From Azohydromonas australica DSM 1124 (GTDB lineage: Bacteria > Pseudomonadota > Gammaproteobacteria > Burkholderiales > Burkholderiaceae_C), in NCBI RefSeq assembly GCF_000430725.1, contig NZ_AUMO01000017.1:124001-188000 (forward strand): DNA of 64,000 nt. Reading direction: 5' to 3'. Made by a program: the position numbers and the translations under genes. Shown here piece by piece: positions 10,310-20,596 of this stretch (its first letter is position 1; the number at the start of each line of letters is the position of its first letter). The notes under the pieces are model-generated. The model was not told the origin of the DNA, did not search any database, and saw only the letters and a program-made list of their open reading frames with translations.

Positions 10310-11431
10310 GTGAGCAACAACAAAGTCGCCCTTATCACCGGCGTGACGGGCCAGGACGGCGCCTACCTGGCAGAGCTGCTGCTGTCCAAGGGCTACGAGG
10401 TGCACGGCATCAAGCGCCGCGCCAGCCTGTTCAACACCGACCGCATCGACCACCTCTACCAGGATCCGCACGAGAAGAACCCGCGCTTCAAGCTGCACTA
10501 TGGCGACCTCACGGACAGCACCAACCTGATCCGCATCGTGCAGCAGGTGCAGCCCGACGAGATCTACAACCTCGCGGCCATGAGCCACGTGGCAGTGAGC
10601 TTCGAGACGCCCGAGTACACCGCTAATGCCGACGGCATCGGCACGCTGCGGCTGCTGGAGGCCATCCGCATCCTGGGGCTGGAAAAGAAGACGCGCTTCT
10701 ACCAGGCCAGCACCTCCGAGCTCTACGGCCTGGTGCAGGAAGTGCCGCAGAAGGAAACCACCCCCTTCTACCCGCGCAGCCCCTACGCGGTAGCCAAGCT
10801 CTACGGCTACTGGATCACGGTGAACTACCGCGAGGCCTATGGGCTCTACGCCTGCAACGGCATCCTCTTCAACCACGAGAGCCCGATCCGCGGCGAGACC
10901 TTCGTCACGCGCAAGATCACGCGCGCCATCGCCCGCATCGCGCTGGGGCTGCAGGACTGCCTGTACCTGGGCAACCTCAGCGCGCTGCGCGACTGGGGCC
11001 ATGCACGCGACTACGTGCAGATGCAGTGGCTGATGCTGCAGCAGAGCCAAGCCGAGGACTTCGTCATCGCCACCGGGGTGCAGTACAGCGTGCGCGAGTT
11101 CGTGCAGCGCGCCGCCGCGGAACTGGGCGTCACGCTGCGCTTCGAGGGCGAGGGCGAGCAGGAGGTGGGCGTCGTCGCGGCCGTCAGCGGCAACCAGGCC
11201 AAGGTCAAACCCGGCGACGTGATCGTCAAGGTGGACCCGCGCTACTTCCGCCCCACCGAGGTGGAGACGCTGCTGGGCGACCCGAGCAAGGCCAAGCAAA
11301 AGCTGGGCTGGGAACCCACCACCACCTTTGAGGAGCTGGTGCGCGAGATGGTGCACAGCGACTACGACGCGGCCAAGCGCGACAGCCTGGTCAAGCTGGC
11401 CGGCTTCCAGGCCTACGACTACCACGAGTAA
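10310..11431 (+). CDS. gmd: GDP-mannose 4,6-dehydratase
   Basis: Converts GDP-mannose to GDP-4-keto-6-deoxymannose, the substrate of fcl just upstream. The 373-residue SDR has [35 protein letters not shown] and catalytic [11 protein letters not shown] chose the GTG at 10310 (reading [10 protein letters not shown]) because a CAGGAA site lies at the right distance and the protein family starts there. With manC and fcl it gives the complete GDP-fucose route from Man-1-P. Confidence 0.96.
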   Translation: MSNNKVALITGVTGQDGAYLAELLLSKGYEVHGIKRRASLFNTDRIDHLYQDPHEKNPRFKLHYGDLTDSTNLIRIVQQVQPDEIYNLAAMSHVAVSFETPEYTANADGIGTLRLLEAIRILGLEKKTRFYQASTSELYGLVQEVPQKETTPFYPRSPYAVAKLYGYWITVNYREAYGLYACNGILFNHESPIRGETFVTRKITRAIARIALGLQDCLYLGNLSALRDWGHARDYVQMQWLMLQQSQAEDFVIATGVQYSVREFVQRAAAELGVTLRFEGEGEQEVGVVAAVSGNQAKVKPGDVIVKVDPRYFRPTEVETLLGDPSKAKQKLGWEPTTTFEELVREMVHSDYDAAKRDSLVKLAGFQAYDYHE

Positions 11432-11465
11432 TGCGCGCCGCCCTTGGCGGCGCTCTTGAATCACC

Positions 11466-12464
11466 GTGCCTTCGATCACCCTACCCAGCGGTAAGCAGTT
11501 TGCCGCGCAAGACGGCGAATCGCTGCTGGACGCGGCGCTACGTGCCGAGGTGGCCTTGGAATACAGCTGCCGCACTGGGCGCTGCAGCAGCTGCAAGGCG
11601 CAGGTGCGCAGCGGCTCGACCACGACGCTGCATCCCGAGACCGGCCTGAGCGAGGCTGAGCGTGCGGCCGGCTGGATCCTGAGCTGCGTGCGCAGCGCCA
11701 CCTCCGACGTGCTGCTGGACGTGCAGGACCTCGGCGGCGTGAAGCTGCAGGCTGCGCGCACCTGGCCGTGCCGCATCCAGGCGCTGCAGCAGCTGGCGCC
11801 GGACGTGCTCAAGGTCATGCTGCGGCTGCCGCCGGCGGCCGACTTCGGCTTCCAGCCTGGGCAGTACGTCGACCTCATCGGCCCGGGCGGCGTGCGGCGC
11901 AGCTACTCGGTGGCCAACGCGCCGGCGGCGGACAAGCTGCTGGAGCTGCACATCCGCGAAGTGCCCGGAGGCGCGCTGAGCAGCTACTGGTTCGGCGCCG
12001 CCCAGGCCAACGACCTGCTGCGCCTGCACGGGCCGCTGGGCACCTTCTTCCTGCGCGGCACGGCCGGCATGCACTTGGTGTTCCTGGCCACCGGCACCGG
12101 CATCGCGCCGGTGAAGGCCATGCTCGAAGCCTTGCAGTCGCTGCCGGCGGCCGAGCAGCCGACCTCGGTCACGGTCTACTGGGGCGGCCGGACTGAGCAG
12201 GACCTGTACTGGCGCCCCGAAGGCGCGGCGGCCCAGGCCTGCCGCTTCGTGCCCGTGCTCTCGCGCGCGGGCGACGGCTGGAGCGGCACGCGCGGCCACG
12301 TGCAGCAGGCGCTGCTGGCCGACGCGCCCGAGCTGCAGCGCACCCTGGTGTACGCCTGCGGCTCGGACGCCATGATCCACGGCGCGCGCGAGGCGCTGCT
12401 GGCCGCCGGGCTGCCCGCGCAGCGCTTCCACTCGGACGCCTTCGTCTGCTCCGCGCCCGCCTGA
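11466..12464 (+). CDS. CDP-6-deoxy-delta-3,4-glucoseen reductase (AscD/DdhD/RfbI-type)
   Basis: Electron-transfer reductase (E3) that works with RfbH (E1) in C3 deoxygenation of CDP-6-deoxy-4-ketoglucose. 332 residues: an N-terminal plant-type 2Fe-2S ferredoxin domain with Cys35, Cys40, Cys43 and Cys74, then a ferredoxin-NADP reductase module with the FAD motif RRSYSVANAP and the nucleotide motif GTGIAPVKAM. Start is GTG at 11466. It heads a cluster that continues with rfbF, rfbG and rfbH, which fixes its job; the domain pair alone could also fit an oxygenase reductase. Confidence 0.92.
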   Translation: MPSITLPSGKQFAAQDGESLLDAALRAEVALEYSCRTGRCSSCKAQVRSGSTTTLHPETGLSEAERAAGWILSCVRSATSDVLLDVQDLGGVKLQAARTWPCRIQALQQLAPDVLKVMLRLPPAADFGFQPGQYVDLIGPGGVRRSYSVANAPAADKLLELHIREVPGGALSSYWFGAAQANDLLRLHGPLGTFFLRGTAGMHLVFLATGTGIAPVKAMLEALQSLPAAEQPTSVTVYWGGRTEQDLYWRPEGAAAQACRFVPVLSRAGDGWSGTRGHVQQALLADAPELQRTLVYACGSDAMIHGAREALLAAGLPAQRFHSDAFVCSAPA

Positions 12465-12487
12465 GAAACAACTGAGGATTTCCGGAA

Positions 12488-13261
12488 ATGAAAGCAGTCA
12501 TCCTGGCCGGTGGCCTGGGTACCCGCCTGAGCGAGGAAACCACCACGCGCCCGAAGCCCATGGTGGAGATCGGCGGCAAGCCGATCCTGTGGCACATCCT
12601 GAAGATGTACTCGCACCACGGCGTCAACGACTTCGTGATTTGCTGCGGCTACAAGGGCTACGTCATCAAGGAGTACTTCGCCAACTACTTCCTGCACATG
12701 TCGGACGTGACCTTCGACATGCGCTCCAACCGCATGGAGGTGCACCACAAGCGCGCCGAGCCCTGGAACGTGACGCTGGTGGACACGGGCGACGAGTCGA
12801 TGACGGGCGGACGACTGCTGCGCGTAGCGCGCTACGTGCGCGACGAAGAGGCCTTCTGCTTCACCTACGGCGACGGCGTGGGCGACATCGACATCAGTAC
12901 CACCATCGACTTCCACCGCGCCCACGGCAAAGCCGCCACGCTCACCGCCACCTACCCGCCCGGGCGCTTCGGCGCGCTGGACATCCAGGGCGGCCAGGTG
13001 CGCAGCTTCAAGGAGAAGCCCAAGGGCGACGGCGCGATGATCAACGGCGGCTTCTTCGTGCTCTCGCCCAAGGTGCTGTCCCACCTCAAGGACGACAGCA
13101 CCGTCTGGGAGCAAGAGCCGCTGACGCAGCTGGCCGCCGACGGCGAGCTCATGGCCTACGAGCATCACGGCTTCTGGCAGCCCATGGACACGCTGCGCGA
13201 CAAGCACCTGCTGGAGGACCTGTGGGCCAAGGGCCGCGCGCCCTGGAAGATGTGGGAGTGA
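12488..13261 (+). CDS. rfbF: Glucose-1-phosphate cytidylyltransferase
   Basis: First step towards CDP-dideoxyhexoses: Glc-1-P plus CTP to CDP-glucose. 257 residues with [19 protein letters not shown] and [11 protein letters not shown], closely matching the RfbF/DdhA/AscA signature. Later [10 protein letters not shown] and [18 protein letters not shown] follow the family pattern. It lies 23 bp after the reductase and 2 bp before rfbG. Confidence 0.97.
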   Translation: MKAVILAGGLGTRLSEETTTRPKPMVEIGGKPILWHILKMYSHHGVNDFVICCGYKGYVIKEYFANYFLHMSDVTFDMRSNRMEVHHKRAEPWNVTLVDTGDESMTGGRLLRVARYVRDEEAFCFTYGDGVGDIDISTTIDFHRAHGKAATLTATYPPGRFGALDIQGGQVRSFKEKPKGDGAMINGGFFVLSPKVLSHLKDDSTVWEQEPLTQLAADGELMAYEHHGFWQPMDTLRDKHLLEDLWAKGRAPWKMWE

Positions 13262-13263
13262 GC

Positions 13264-14346
13264 ATGGCGGCGAAGTCCCTCATCGACGCCGCCTTCTGGC
13301 GCGGCCGCCGCGTGCTGCTGACGGGCCACACCGGCTTCAAGGGCAGTTGGCTGAGCCTGTGGCTGCAGTCGCTGGGCGCCGAGCTCCAGGGCCTGGCGCT
13401 GGAGCCGCCCACCACGCCCAGCCTGTTCCAGGAGGCCGGCGTGGCGCAGGGCATGGCCAGCGCCATCGGCGACATCCGCGACTACGAGACGGTGCGCGCC
13501 TGCATAGCTGTGTTCCGGCCCGAGGTGGTCATCCACATGGCGGCGCAGCCGCTGGTGCGGCTGTCCTACAGCGAGCCCGTGGCGACCTACGCCACCAACG
13601 TCATGGGCACGGTGCACGTGCTCGAAGCCGCACGCCAGTGCGGCAGCGTGCGCGCGGTGGTCAACGTCACCACCGACAAGTGCTACGAGAACCGCGAGTG
13701 GGTGTGGGGCTACCGCGAGGACGAGCCCATGGGCGGCTTCGACCCGTACAGCAACTCCAAGGGCTGCTCGGAGCTGGTCACCTCGGCCTACCGGCGCTCG
13801 TTCATGGAGAAGGCCGGCATCGCGCTGGCCTCGGCGCGCGCGGGCAACGTCATCGGCGGCGGCGACTGGGCCGCGGACCGGCTGGTGCCCGACATCCTGC
13901 GCGCCTTCGAGCGCGGCGACCCGGTAGTGATCCGCAACCCGCATTCCACGCGCCCCTGGCAGCACGTGCTGGAGCCGCTGTCGGGCTACCTGCTGCTGGC
14001 GCAGCGGCTGTGCGAACACGGCGCGGCCTTCGCCGAAGGCTGGAACTTCGGCCCGCAGGACGAGGATGCCCGGCCCGTGCAGTGGATCGTCGAGCAGATG
14101 GTGCAGCGCTGGGGCGACGGCGCGCGCTGGCAGCTCGACGGCGGAGAGCACCCCCACGAGGCCAACTACCTCAAGCTCGACATCTCCAAGGCCAAGGCAC
14201 GCCTGGGCTGGCGCCCGCGCTGGGACCTGGGCACGGCGCTGGAAAACATCACGGCCTGGCACCAGGCCTGGCTCGCGCGCGAGGACGTGCGCGCGCTGTG
14301 CCTGCAGCAGATCCAGCAGTACACGAACACGGAACAAGCAGCATGA
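13264..14346 (+). CDS. rfbG: CDP-glucose 4,6-dehydratase
   Basis: Converts CDP-glucose to CDP-4-keto-6-deoxyglucose. The 360-residue SDR begins with an extended N-terminus and the [20 protein letters not shown] motif typical of RfbG, then [11 protein letters not shown] and the catalytic YSNSK. Start ATG at 13264, 2 bp after rfbF; its stop overlaps the rfbH start in ATGA, so translational coupling is likely. Confidence 0.97.
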   Translation: MAAKSLIDAAFWRGRRVLLTGHTGFKGSWLSLWLQSLGAELQGLALEPPTTPSLFQEAGVAQGMASAIGDIRDYETVRACIAVFRPEVVIHMAAQPLVRLSYSEPVATYATNVMGTVHVLEAARQCGSVRAVVNVTTDKCYENREWVWGYREDEPMGGFDPYSNSKGCSELVTSAYRRSFMEKAGIALASARAGNVIGGGDWAADRLVPDILRAFERGDPVVIRNPHSTRPWQHVLEPLSGYLLLAQRLCEHGAAFAEGWNFGPQDEDARPVQWIVEQMVQRWGDGARWQLDGGEHPHEANYLKLDISKAKARLGWRPRWDLGTALENITAWHQAWLAREDVRALCLQQIQQYTNTEQAA

Positions 14347-15665
14347 ACGCGAATACCCCCGAATCCCTGCGCGGCCAGATCGCCGAGCTGGTGCAGCAGT
14401 ACGCCGAGCTGGCGCTGGCCCCGAAGCCCTTCGTGCCCGGCGAGTCGCCGGTGCCCGTGTCGGGCAAGGTCATCGGCGCGCGCGAGCTGCAGCTCATGGT
14501 CGAGGCCTCGCTCGACGGCTGGCTCACCACCGGGCGCTTCAACGCCGCCTTCGAGCAGAAGCTGGCGCAGTTCCTGGGCGTCAAGCACTGCCTCACCGTC
14601 AACTCCGGCTCCTCGGCCAACCTGGTGGCGTTCTCGGCGCTGACCTCGCCGCGCCTGGGCGAGCGCGCGATCAAGCCCGGCGACGAGGTCATCGGCGTGG
14701 CCGCGGGCTTCCCCACCACCGTCAACCCGATCCTGCAGTTCGGCGCCGTACCGGTGTTCGTGGACGTGGACCTGGCCACGCACAACATCGACGCCAGCAA
14801 GATCGAGGCGGCCATCGGCCCCAAGACCAAGGCCATCATGCTGGCCCACTCGCTGGGCAACCCCTTCAACCTCGACGTGGTCACGGCGCTGTGCAAGAAG
14901 CACGGGCTGTGGCTGGTGGAGGACTGCTGCGACGCGCTGGGCGCCACCTACGACGGCAAGCTCGTGGGCACCTTCGGCGACATCGGCACGCTGAGCTTCT
15001 ACCCCGCGCACCACATCACCATGGGCGAAGGCGGCGCGGTGTTCACCAACAACCCCGAGCTGAAACTCATCGCCGAGTCCTTCCGCGACTGGGGCCGCGA
15101 CTGCTACTGCCCGCCCGGCAAGGACAACACCTGCAACAAGCGCTTCTGCTGGAAGCTCGGTGACCTGCCCCAGGGCTACGACCACAAGTACATCTACTCG
15201 CACCTGGGCTACAACCTCAAGATCTCCGACATGCAGGCCGCCTGCGCGCTGGCGCAGATGGAGCGGCTCGACGAGTTCATCGATGCGCGCAAGGCCAACT
15301 TCAAGTACCTGAAGGAGCGGCTGCAGTCCTGCGAGCAGTTCCTGCACCTGCCCGAGGCCACGCCGAAGTCCGACCCTTCGTGGTTCGGCTTCCCCCTGAT
15401 CCTCAAGGAAAGCGCGGGCGTCAAGCGCGTGGACCTGCTGAGCTACTTGGACCAGCACAAGATCGGCACGCGGCTGCTGTTCGCGGGCAACCTCACGCGC
15501 CAGCCCTACATGCTCGGCCGCAACTACCGCGTCAGCGGCGAGCTCACCAACACCGACGTCGTGATGAACCAGACCTTCTGGCTAGGCACCTTCCCGGGCC
15601 TGACCACGGAGCACCTGGACTACATCGTGCAGAAGCTCGAAGAGTTCTTCGGGCTCAACTTCTGA
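14343..15665 (+). CDS. rfbH: CDP-6-deoxy-D-xylo-4-hexulose 3-dehydrase (E1)
   Basis: PMP- and [2Fe-2S]-dependent C3 dehydrase, the key enzyme of 3,6-dideoxyhexose formation. The 440-residue aspartate-aminotransferase-fold protein has [10 protein letters not shown], and the usual PLP lysine is replaced by His223 in [13 protein letters not shown], the diagnostic change of this family. Cys254-X-Cys256-X7-Cys264 matches the iron-sulfur pattern known for the Yersinia enzyme. Its electron partner is the reductase at 11466. Confidence 0.97.
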   Translation: MNANTPESLRGQIAELVQQYAELALAPKPFVPGESPVPVSGKVIGARELQLMVEASLDGWLTTGRFNAAFEQKLAQFLGVKHCLTVNSGSSANLVAFSALTSPRLGERAIKPGDEVIGVAAGFPTTVNPILQFGAVPVFVDVDLATHNIDASKIEAAIGPKTKAIMLAHSLGNPFNLDVVTALCKKHGLWLVEDCCDALGATYDGKLVGTFGDIGTLSFYPAHHITMGEGGAVFTNNPELKLIAESFRDWGRDCYCPPGKDNTCNKRFCWKLGDLPQGYDHKYIYSHLGYNLKISDMQAACALAQMERLDEFIDARKANFKYLKERLQSCEQFLHLPEATPKSDPSWFGFPLILKESAGVKRVDLLSYLDQHKIGTRLLFAGNLTRQPYMLGRNYRVSGELTNTDVVMNQTFWLGTFPGLTTEHLDYIVQKLEEFFGLNF

Positions 15666-15678
15666 GGCCCAGGCACCG

Positions 15679-16566
15679 GTGAAGATCCTTCTCACGGGCG
15701 GCAGCGGCTTTCTTGGCAGCGCGCTGGCGCGGCACCTGCAGGACCAGGGCCACGAGGTGGCGCTGCTGCTGCGCCCGGCGTCGTCGCTGGCGCGGCTGCA
15801 GGGGCGCGACTTCGACATCGGCCGCTGCGCGGACGATGCCGGCCTGCCCGCCTTCGTGCAGCGCGTGCAGCCGCAGGCCGTGATCCACACCGCCTGCGCC
15901 TACGGGCGCCAGGGCGAGACGCTGCTGCAGCTCACCGACGCCAACCTGCGCCTGGGCCTGGCACTGCTGCAGGCGCTGCAATCACTGCCCGTGGCCGAGG
16001 CGCCACGGCTGTTCCTCAACACCGGCACCGCGCTGCCGGCCGAGGTCAGCCCCTACGCGCTGAGCAAGCGCCAGTTTGCGCAGTGGGGCCACCGGATGGC
16101 GCGGGCCGCGCCGCGGCAGCTGCGCTTCGTCAACGTCGAGCTGGAGCACATGTACGGCCCCGGCGACGACGCGAGTAAGTTCACCACCCACGTGCTGCGC
16201 AGCTGCGCGCGCCACGAGCCGGTGCTCAAGCTCACGGCCGGCGAGCAGCGGCGCGACTTCATCTACATCGACGATGTGCTCAGCGGCTACGCCACGCTGC
16301 TGGAGCGCGCGGCCGAGCTCGGGGCTTCGGCCGATGTGCCGCTGGGCTCGAGCACCGCGCCCACGGTGCGCGAATTCGTACAGACCGCGCACCGGCTGTG
16401 CCGCTCGCGCACCGAGCTGCAGTTCGGCGCCGTGCCCTACCGGCCCGGCGAAGCCATGCACTGCCAAGCCGACCTGGCGCAGATGTACCGGCTGGGCTGG
16501 AGCCCGCGCTGGAGTCTGGAGCAGGGCCTGCAACACACCCTCGAACTGGAATTCCCCCAAGCATGA
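15679..16566 (+). CDS. NAD-dependent SDR, probable CDP-paratose synthase
   Basis: Likely the C4 ketoreductase that turns the RfbH/reductase product into CDP-paratose. The 295-residue extended SDR has [17 protein letters not shown] at the N-terminus, a catalytic Tyr-Lys pair in [14 protein letters not shown], and [14 protein letters not shown] near 195. The start is GTG at 15679. The assignment rests on position between rfbH and the tyvelose epimerase, which needs CDP-paratose. By sequence alone it could be an abequose-type reductase (opposite C4 stereochemistry) or another SDR. Its stop overlaps the next start (ATGA). Confidence 0.75.
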   Translation: MKILLTGGSGFLGSALARHLQDQGHEVALLLRPASSLARLQGRDFDIGRCADDAGLPAFVQRVQPQAVIHTACAYGRQGETLLQLTDANLRLGLALLQALQSLPVAEAPRLFLNTGTALPAEVSPYALSKRQFAQWGHRMARAAPRQLRFVNVELEHMYGPGDDASKFTTHVLRSCARHEPVLKLTAGEQRRDFIYIDDVLSGYATLLERAAELGASADVPLGSSTAPTVREFVQTAHRLCRSRTELQFGAVPYRPGEAMHCQADLAQMYRLGWSPRWSLEQGLQHTLELEFPQA

Positions 16567-17588
16567 AACTTCTGATCACCGGCGGCTGCGGCTTTCTCGG
16601 CAGCAACTTGGCCGCGCACGCCCTGGAACAAGGCATCGAGCTGTGCGTGTTCGACAGCCTCTACCGCCACGGCTCGCAGCTCAACCTGCAGTGGCTGCAG
16701 GGCCTGGGGCGCTTCGAATACGTGCATGGCGACGTGCGCAACGCCAACGACGTGTTGCGCACGGTGCGGCGCTTCAAGCCCGACGCGGTGTTCCACCTCG
16801 CCGGCCAGGTGGCCATGACCACCTCCATCGCCGACCCGCGCATGGACTTCGAGGTCAATGCGCTGGGCACGCTCAACGTGCTCGAAGCCGTGCGCGAGCA
16901 TGCCAAGGACGCCGCCGTCATCTACTCCTCCACCAACAAGGTCTACGGCGACCTGGAGCAGTACCGCTACGAGGAGACGCCCACGCGCTGGAGCTGCGTG
17001 GACCGGCCGCGTGGCTTCGCCGAGGACACGCCGCTGGACTTCCACTCGCCCTACGGCTGCTCCAAGGGCGCGGCCGACCAGTACCTGCGGGACTACCACC
17101 GCATCTTTGGCTTGAACACAGTGGTGTTCCGCCACAGCTCGATGTACGGCGGGCGCCAGTTCGCCACCGCCGACCAGGGCTGGATTGGCTGGTTCTGCCA
17201 GATGGCGGCCGAGACCCGCGCCGGGCTACGCCGCGAGCCGTTCACCATCTCGGGCAGCGGCAAGCAGGTGCGAGATGTCCTTCATGCCAAGGACATGATC
17301 GCGCTGTACTTCTCCACGCTGCAGCACGTCGGTGAGGCCGCGGGCCAGGCCTACAACGTCGGCGGCGGCATGGCCAACAGCCTGTCGCTGCTGGAGCTGT
17401 TCCAGCTGCTGGAGGAGCAAATCGGCCAGCCGCTGCAGTACCGCCAGCTGCCCCCGCGCGAGAGCGACCAGCGCGTGTTCGTGGCCGATATCGCCAAGGC
17501 CGGCGCGCTGGCGGGCTGGGCACCGCAAGTAAGCGCGCGCGAGGGAGTGGCGCAAATGCTGGAGTGGGTAGCCTCCGTCAAGCCATGA
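16563..17588 (+). CDS. rfbE: CDP-paratose 2-epimerase (tyvelose epimerase)
   Basis: Epimerises C2 of CDP-paratose to give CDP-tyvelose. The 341-residue SDR has [70 protein letters not shown] (catalytic Tyr-Lys) and [16 protein letters not shown]. These stretches match the Salmonella/Yersinia RfbE/Tyv family as I know it. It ends the CDP-sugar block. It is the last high-GC gene of the operon and overlaps the first lower-GC gene by four bases. Confidence 0.93.
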   Translation: MKLLITGGCGFLGSNLAAHALEQGIELCVFDSLYRHGSQLNLQWLQGLGRFEYVHGDVRNANDVLRTVRRFKPDAVFHLAGQVAMTTSIADPRMDFEVNALGTLNVLEAVREHAKDAAVIYSSTNKVYGDLEQYRYEETPTRWSCVDRPRGFAEDTPLDFHSPYGCSKGAADQYLRDYHRIFGLNTVVFRHSSMYGGRQFATADQGWIGWFCQMAAETRAGLRREPFTISGSGKQVRDVLHAKDMIALYFSTLQHVGEAAGQAYNVGGGMANSLSLLELFQLLEEQIGQPLQYRQLPPRESDQRVFVADIAKAGALAGWAPQVSAREGVAQMLEWVASVKP

Positions 17589-18526
17589 GCAGCAGCGAAC
17601 TCACGCTTGCGGTTGCCATTCCCGCATACAAAAGGCCCGACTACCTGAAGGCTTTGATCGCCACGGTGCCCTCACACATCAGCGTGTATGTGAGCGACAA
17701 CGATGGAAGTCTCAAAAGCCAAATGGGCGGGCTGCGTGACAACGTCCATGTGAAGCACATGGACCGGTTGCTGCCGATATTCGCCAACTGGAATAACGCT
17801 CTGTCGCTGGTTCCTGCGGCCGCCACCCATGTCGTCATGCCTTCCGATGACGATCTTTTTACCGATGGAGCCTTCGGCATCATCGAGTCGACCCTTGCGG
17901 CCCATCCCGACACCGACATTTTCATTTTCGGCTGCAACTTCATCGATGAGCATGGCCAATGCAGGCCGGGCTACCTTCCAGAACGGCTTGAGCGCTTCGA
18001 TGCCGGACAAGGATTTTTGAAGTTTTACAGTGGAGTACAGGCCCGCATGCCGGGCATCGTCTTCAAAAGGAGTTTTCTCCAGCACATTGGCGGACTCGAT
18101 GAGCGCTTCAAGCTTACGGCAGCCGACAGCGAGTTGATCCAGCGGGCATTGCTGAGCGGACGTTCGCTTTTTGTTCCGCACGCCATTGGTTCCTACCGCA
18201 TATGGGCTGGTGGCCTGACTCATTTGCGGCAAGCCACCGACGAATGGATGCAGGAAATCTCTTTGTGGGGGGACAAGATTGCAGAAATCATGCGTTCCAA
18301 ACCCGGAACTCAGTTTCAGGGCTACAACACACAGCGATTCAAGCACGATCTTATTGGGCTCAACCTGCTTTCGGGCCTTGGCGGACTGATAGATCGTAAT
18401 GAATTCGAAAAAGCCCAGGAATTCTTTCATCAGCACGGCATCCCGCGCCATGCCAGCTGGGGCGTGAAGCTGCAGCTCGTGCGCATGCTGGTGAAGGCGC
18501 GACTGAAGCGGCTGACCAACGCCTAA
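17585..18526 (+). CDS. Family 2-like glycosyltransferase
   Basis: Predicted inverting GT-A glycosyltransferase adding a sugar to the lipid-linked repeat. 313 residues: [12 protein letters not shown] at the N-terminus (GT2 nucleotide-binding start), VYVSDNDGS, and [15 protein letters not shown] as the DXD-like acidic motif near 90. The C-terminus is basic ([11 protein letters not shown]) and may contact the membrane. The ATG at 17585 overlaps the rfbE stop. Codon use becomes noticeably more AT-rich from this gene on, as is usual for serotype-specific O-antigen genes. Donor and acceptor are unknown. Confidence 0.82.
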   Translation: MSSSELTLAVAIPAYKRPDYLKALIATVPSHISVYVSDNDGSLKSQMGGLRDNVHVKHMDRLLPIFANWNNALSLVPAAATHVVMPSDDDLFTDGAFGIIESTLAAHPDTDIFIFGCNFIDEHGQCRPGYLPERLERFDAGQGFLKFYSGVQARMPGIVFKRSFLQHIGGLDERFKLTAADSELIQRALLSGRSLFVPHAIGSYRIWAGGLTHLRQATDEWMQEISLWGDKIAEIMRSKPGTQFQGYNTQRFKHDLIGLNLLSGLGGLIDRNEFEKAQEFFHQHGIPRHASWGVKLQLVRMLVKARLKRLTNA

Positions 18527-18537
18527 AAGCCACGGCG

Positions 18538-19824
18538 ATGATTGCTGACACTGTCATTTCCCTGGCGTTGAAGGTGGCGCACGCCGTTCTCGGCTTTGCG
18601 ACCATCCGGGCCCTGGTTGAGCACTGGGGCTTGCAACACTATGGGACCTGGGTGACCTTCACCGCCGTGGCGGCTTACATGACCATGTTCGACCTGGGCG
18701 TCGGGTATGGAATACGCAACAAGGTCGCCGAATATTGGGAGCGTGGAGACAAGCAGCTTGCAGGCAAGACCATACAACTGGGCTTGATGCTTTATGCCGT
18801 GGCTGCCCTAGTGGGGCTGGCCGTGGCGCTGGTGGTGACCTTCACGGTGGCCCCATACAACAGCCATCCCGCTGCGGCTCTGGTCCTGTGGTCCAGTTGT
18901 GCGCTGTCGTTCCTGCTGTCCCTGTACACCATCGTTCTGCAGGCACTGGGCCAGTTCAGGATCATTGCCATTCTCAGCCTTGTCATGCCATTGGGATGGT
19001 ATTCATTCGTGCGCGCGTGGACGGTGTCGCATGCGCTTTCCATGGAAACCGCGGCATGTGCTTATTCCGCAGCGATGCTGCTGCAAGCCGGGCTGCTGAC
19101 CTGGGCGTCCGTTCGACGCCACCACATCCATATCTTCAAGCGCTTCCAGGTTGACCTGACGCAGGCATACGCACTGATCAAGACCGGGCTGCGATTTTTT
19201 GTATTGCAAGTGACATCGCTGGTGCTCTCCAACTCCGGCAACATTCTCGTCTACAACCATCTGGGCGCTGCCGACACCGCTCAGTATGACGCAGCCAACA
19301 AGGTGTTCTCCATGTTCACCTTCGGATTTTCCGTGCTCATTGGCATTGCCTGGACGGAAATCTCGAGAGCCAAATCACGCGCCGACCATAAGCGGCTCAC
19401 ACACATCTTCAAGGTACTGCATGCAGCGGCGCTCTTGCTGACTGGAGCAGGAATAGCCTGTGCGCTTTTTTCCGAGCCAATGACTCGATTCCTGACAGGT
19501 GTGACGGTAGACACCGCGCAAACCATGGCGTTTGCCGTCATGGTTGGCATCCAGATGCTCGCCTACTCGTCCGCAGTATTTCTCAATGCATTCGAGCAGC
19601 TTCGAGTCCAGCTCATTGCCGCAGTGATCGGCATCCCGATCTTTTTTGGAACATCCTTATTGCTGCTGCGTACGGGCTCAAGTTTCAGTGCCGTGCCCAT
19701 GGCCACTGCGGCATCGGCCCTGCCGGCACTCATCATGTGCCTGATCACGGTGCGCCGCCTGCTGGCTCGCGAGCGCGCCCGTTACACGGCCGCGCATGAC
19801 GCCACGCCGCGAATGGCAGCGTGA
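18538..19824 (+). CDS. Wzx-type polysaccharide flippase (MATE/MVF-like)
   Basis: Membrane flippase moving undecaprenyl-PP-linked repeat units to the periplasmic face. The 428 residues are almost wholly hydrophobic with about 12 predicted helices. The N-terminal region (HWGLQHYGTWVTFTAVAAYM, then DLGVGYGIRNKVAEY) is typical of polysaccharide-biosynthesis flippases. It sits in the lower-GC block with the glycosyltransferases and the polymerase, so this is the flippase most likely matched to the tyvelose-containing repeat. Two other flippases lie on the opposite strand further along. Confidence 0.85.
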   Translation: MIADTVISLALKVAHAVLGFATIRALVEHWGLQHYGTWVTFTAVAAYMTMFDLGVGYGIRNKVAEYWERGDKQLAGKTIQLGLMLYAVAALVGLAVALVVTFTVAPYNSHPAAALVLWSSCALSFLLSLYTIVLQALGQFRIIAILSLVMPLGWYSFVRAWTVSHALSMETAACAYSAAMLLQAGLLTWASVRRHHIHIFKRFQVDLTQAYALIKTGLRFFVLQVTSLVLSNSGNILVYNHLGAADTAQYDAANKVFSMFTFGFSVLIGIAWTEISRAKSRADHKRLTHIFKVLHAAALLLTGAGIACALFSEPMTRFLTGVTVDTAQTMAFAVMVGIQMLAYSSAVFLNAFEQLRVQLIAAVIGIPIFFGTSLLLLRTGSSFSAVPMATAASALPALIMCLITVRRLLARERARYTAAHDATPRMAA

Positions 19825-19839
19825 ACTGACCCGACTACG

Positions 19840-20565
19840 ATGCCTATGCTCAAGGTGAGGATTCGTAACGCACTTCGGGCAATGCCACCCAAAGTGCAGT
19901 GCCTGATCATGGCTTGGCGCAGTCGCCATTCGCTGCAAAAAGGTCCGGGCAGCTATGTGCATTCATCCGTCCAGATTCTAGGACGTGCCCACGTTTCCAT
20001 TGGCGCCAATACCGTCATCGGGCAGGACTGCTGGCTCAACGTCAACCATCGTACCGATGGGCGGCTTGCCATCGTGATCGGAAACCAATGCTTCATTGGC
20101 AGGCGAAACTTCTTTTCCTCTGGTGCGTCCATCCAGTTGAGCGATTTCGTGCTCACGGCCAATGATTGCCATTTCCTGGGCAGCACGCATCTGGTGGACG
20201 ATCCGATGAAACCCGTCATCTGCACCGGCACCAGCAATTTAGATTCCATCATCGTGGGCACCAACACCTTCATTGGCGCTGGAGCGCGCATCCTGGGCAG
20301 CGTCAAAATCGGGCATGGCTGCGTGATCGGCGCCGGCTCCACCGTCACGCGAGACGTCCCGCCTTTCAGCCAGGCTCACGGCCATCCGGCACGCGTACAT
20401 AAACGCTACAGCTTTGGCCAACGGAAATGGATTGCAGCAGCGCTGTTCACGGCGGAGGATGAGGCTGCTTTGCCCACGGAAAGTGCCTATGTCCAGCATT
20501 TGAGCGCCGTGGGTCGGATTCCCATGCCCCATATTGCCGCAGGCGCCGACCTGGGCAGTTTCTGA
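19840..20565 (+). CDS. Left-handed beta-helix acyltransferase (hexapeptide repeat family)
   Basis: Probably O- or N-acetylates a sugar of the repeat unit. The 241-residue protein has several imperfect hexapeptide turns (VHSSVQILGRAHVSIGANT, IGQDCW, later IIVGTNTFIGAGARILGSV and VIGAGSTVTRDVPPFSQAHG), the classic LbH pattern ending in the HGHPARV signature. The C-terminal 60 residues are unusual and outside the helix. Start ATG at 19840; an ATG two codons later is also possible. Substrate unknown. Confidence 0.8.
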   Translation: MPMLKVRIRNALRAMPPKVQCLIMAWRSRHSLQKGPGSYVHSSVQILGRAHVSIGANTVIGQDCWLNVNHRTDGRLAIVIGNQCFIGRRNFFSSGASIQLSDFVLTANDCHFLGSTHLVDDPMKPVICTGTSNLDSIIVGTNTFIGAGARILGSVKIGHGCVIGAGSTVTRDVPPFSQAHGHPARVHKRYSFGQRKWIAAALFTAEDEAALPTESAYVQHLSAVGRIPMPHIAAGADLGSF

Positions 20566-20596
20566 CCTCGTCAGACCAGATCATCAGAGGAAGAAA

